The notes beneath the pieces were generated by a model that ran no database searches, was not told the DNA's origin, and was given only the letters and a program-made list of their open reading frames with translations. A stretch of 5,931 nucleotides of DNA from an uncultured Clostridia bacterium (GTDB lineage: Bacteria; Bacillota_A; Clostridia; TANB77; CAG-508): contig CALXSA010000056.1 of NCBI GenBank assembly GCA_944390995.1, forward strand, positions 1 through 5,931. Reading direction: 5' to 3'. Position 1 is the first letter of the stretch; every line of letters starts with the position of its first letter. The translations under genes and the position numbers were made by a program. Shown piece by piece: positions 5,861 to 5,931 of the stretch.

Positions 5861-5931
5861 ATGATAGAAATACAATCATTAATTGCAACAATATACATAT
5901 TATATTATTCTTTAATAGGAGTAACTATCAT
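5861..5931 (+). CDS. Small hydrophobic peptide, possible holin-like / type I toxin (cut by window edge)
   Basis: ATG 5861 follows AAGGAGGTGA by 5 nt, one of the strongest ribosome binding sites in the window. The 23 visible codons read MIEIQSLIATIYILYYSL then IGVTI and are still open at the right edge. The stretch is almost entirely hydrophobic and would span a membrane. A strong promoter, a short leader, a sequestered Shine-Dalgarno site and a tiny hydrophobic product are the features of holin-like or type I toxin genes of Firmicutes. No antisense RNA antitoxin can be seen, because the 3' side lies outside the window. A GTG at 5831 is in frame and would add ten basic-rich residues through the hairpin, but it has a poorer ribosome site. 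It could also be the N-terminus of a longer membrane protein. Confidence 0.55.
   Translation, partial: MIEIQSLIATIYILYYSLIGVTI

Overview
The window is AT-rich DNA with Shine-Dalgarno sites, sigma-A-type promoters, a CCA-encoding tRNA-Leu and a family II (DHH) pyrophosphatase. Together with a cohesin/dockerin surface-protein pair, this points to a low-GC Gram-positive bacterium, most likely a clostridial anaerobe. The species cannot be named from the sequence.

Layout. Bases 1-270 hold no convincing gene: there is a 12-nt direct repeat, a strong inverted repeat, a short antisense reading frame open at the left edge and a weak candidate promoter. Bases 271-2556 (+) encode a 761-aa surface peptidoglycan hydrolase (glucosaminidase type) with an SH3b domain, two Ig-like BIG2 domains and a C-terminal dockerin. 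A compact set of TTGCAAA/GGGACA palindromic repeats follows (about 2538-2640); it overlaps the hydrolase stop codon and probably supplied its last few codons. Bases 2697-4031 (+, TTG start) encode a 444-aa secreted protein with an N-terminal cohesin, two cadherin-like beta-sandwich domains, an acidic linker and a C-terminal membrane anchor. A strong promoter (4114-4142) and a leader hairpin then precede ppaC (4218-5156, +), the Mn-dependent inorganic pyrophosphatase, which is closed by a long hairpin (5183-5221). A tRNA-Leu(CAA) follows (5283-5369) with its own promoter and terminator. The right end is accessory in character: a promoter look-alike, a frameshifted remnant resembling a serine-recombinase C-terminal region (5474-5756), and, cut by the window edge, a small hydrophobic peptide behind a consensus promoter and a Shine-Dalgarno site folded into a hairpin, as in holin-like or type I toxin loci.

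How the parts work together. The main idea is that the first two genes form an adhesion pair. The hydrolase carries the dockerin and its neighbour carries a membrane-anchored cohesin, so the enzyme could be held in the cell wall by a cellulosome-style interaction used for wall remodelling, not for polysaccharide breakdown. This is inferred from domain content and adjacency; binding cannot be shown from sequence. ppaC and the tRNA are housekeeping genes with separate promoters.
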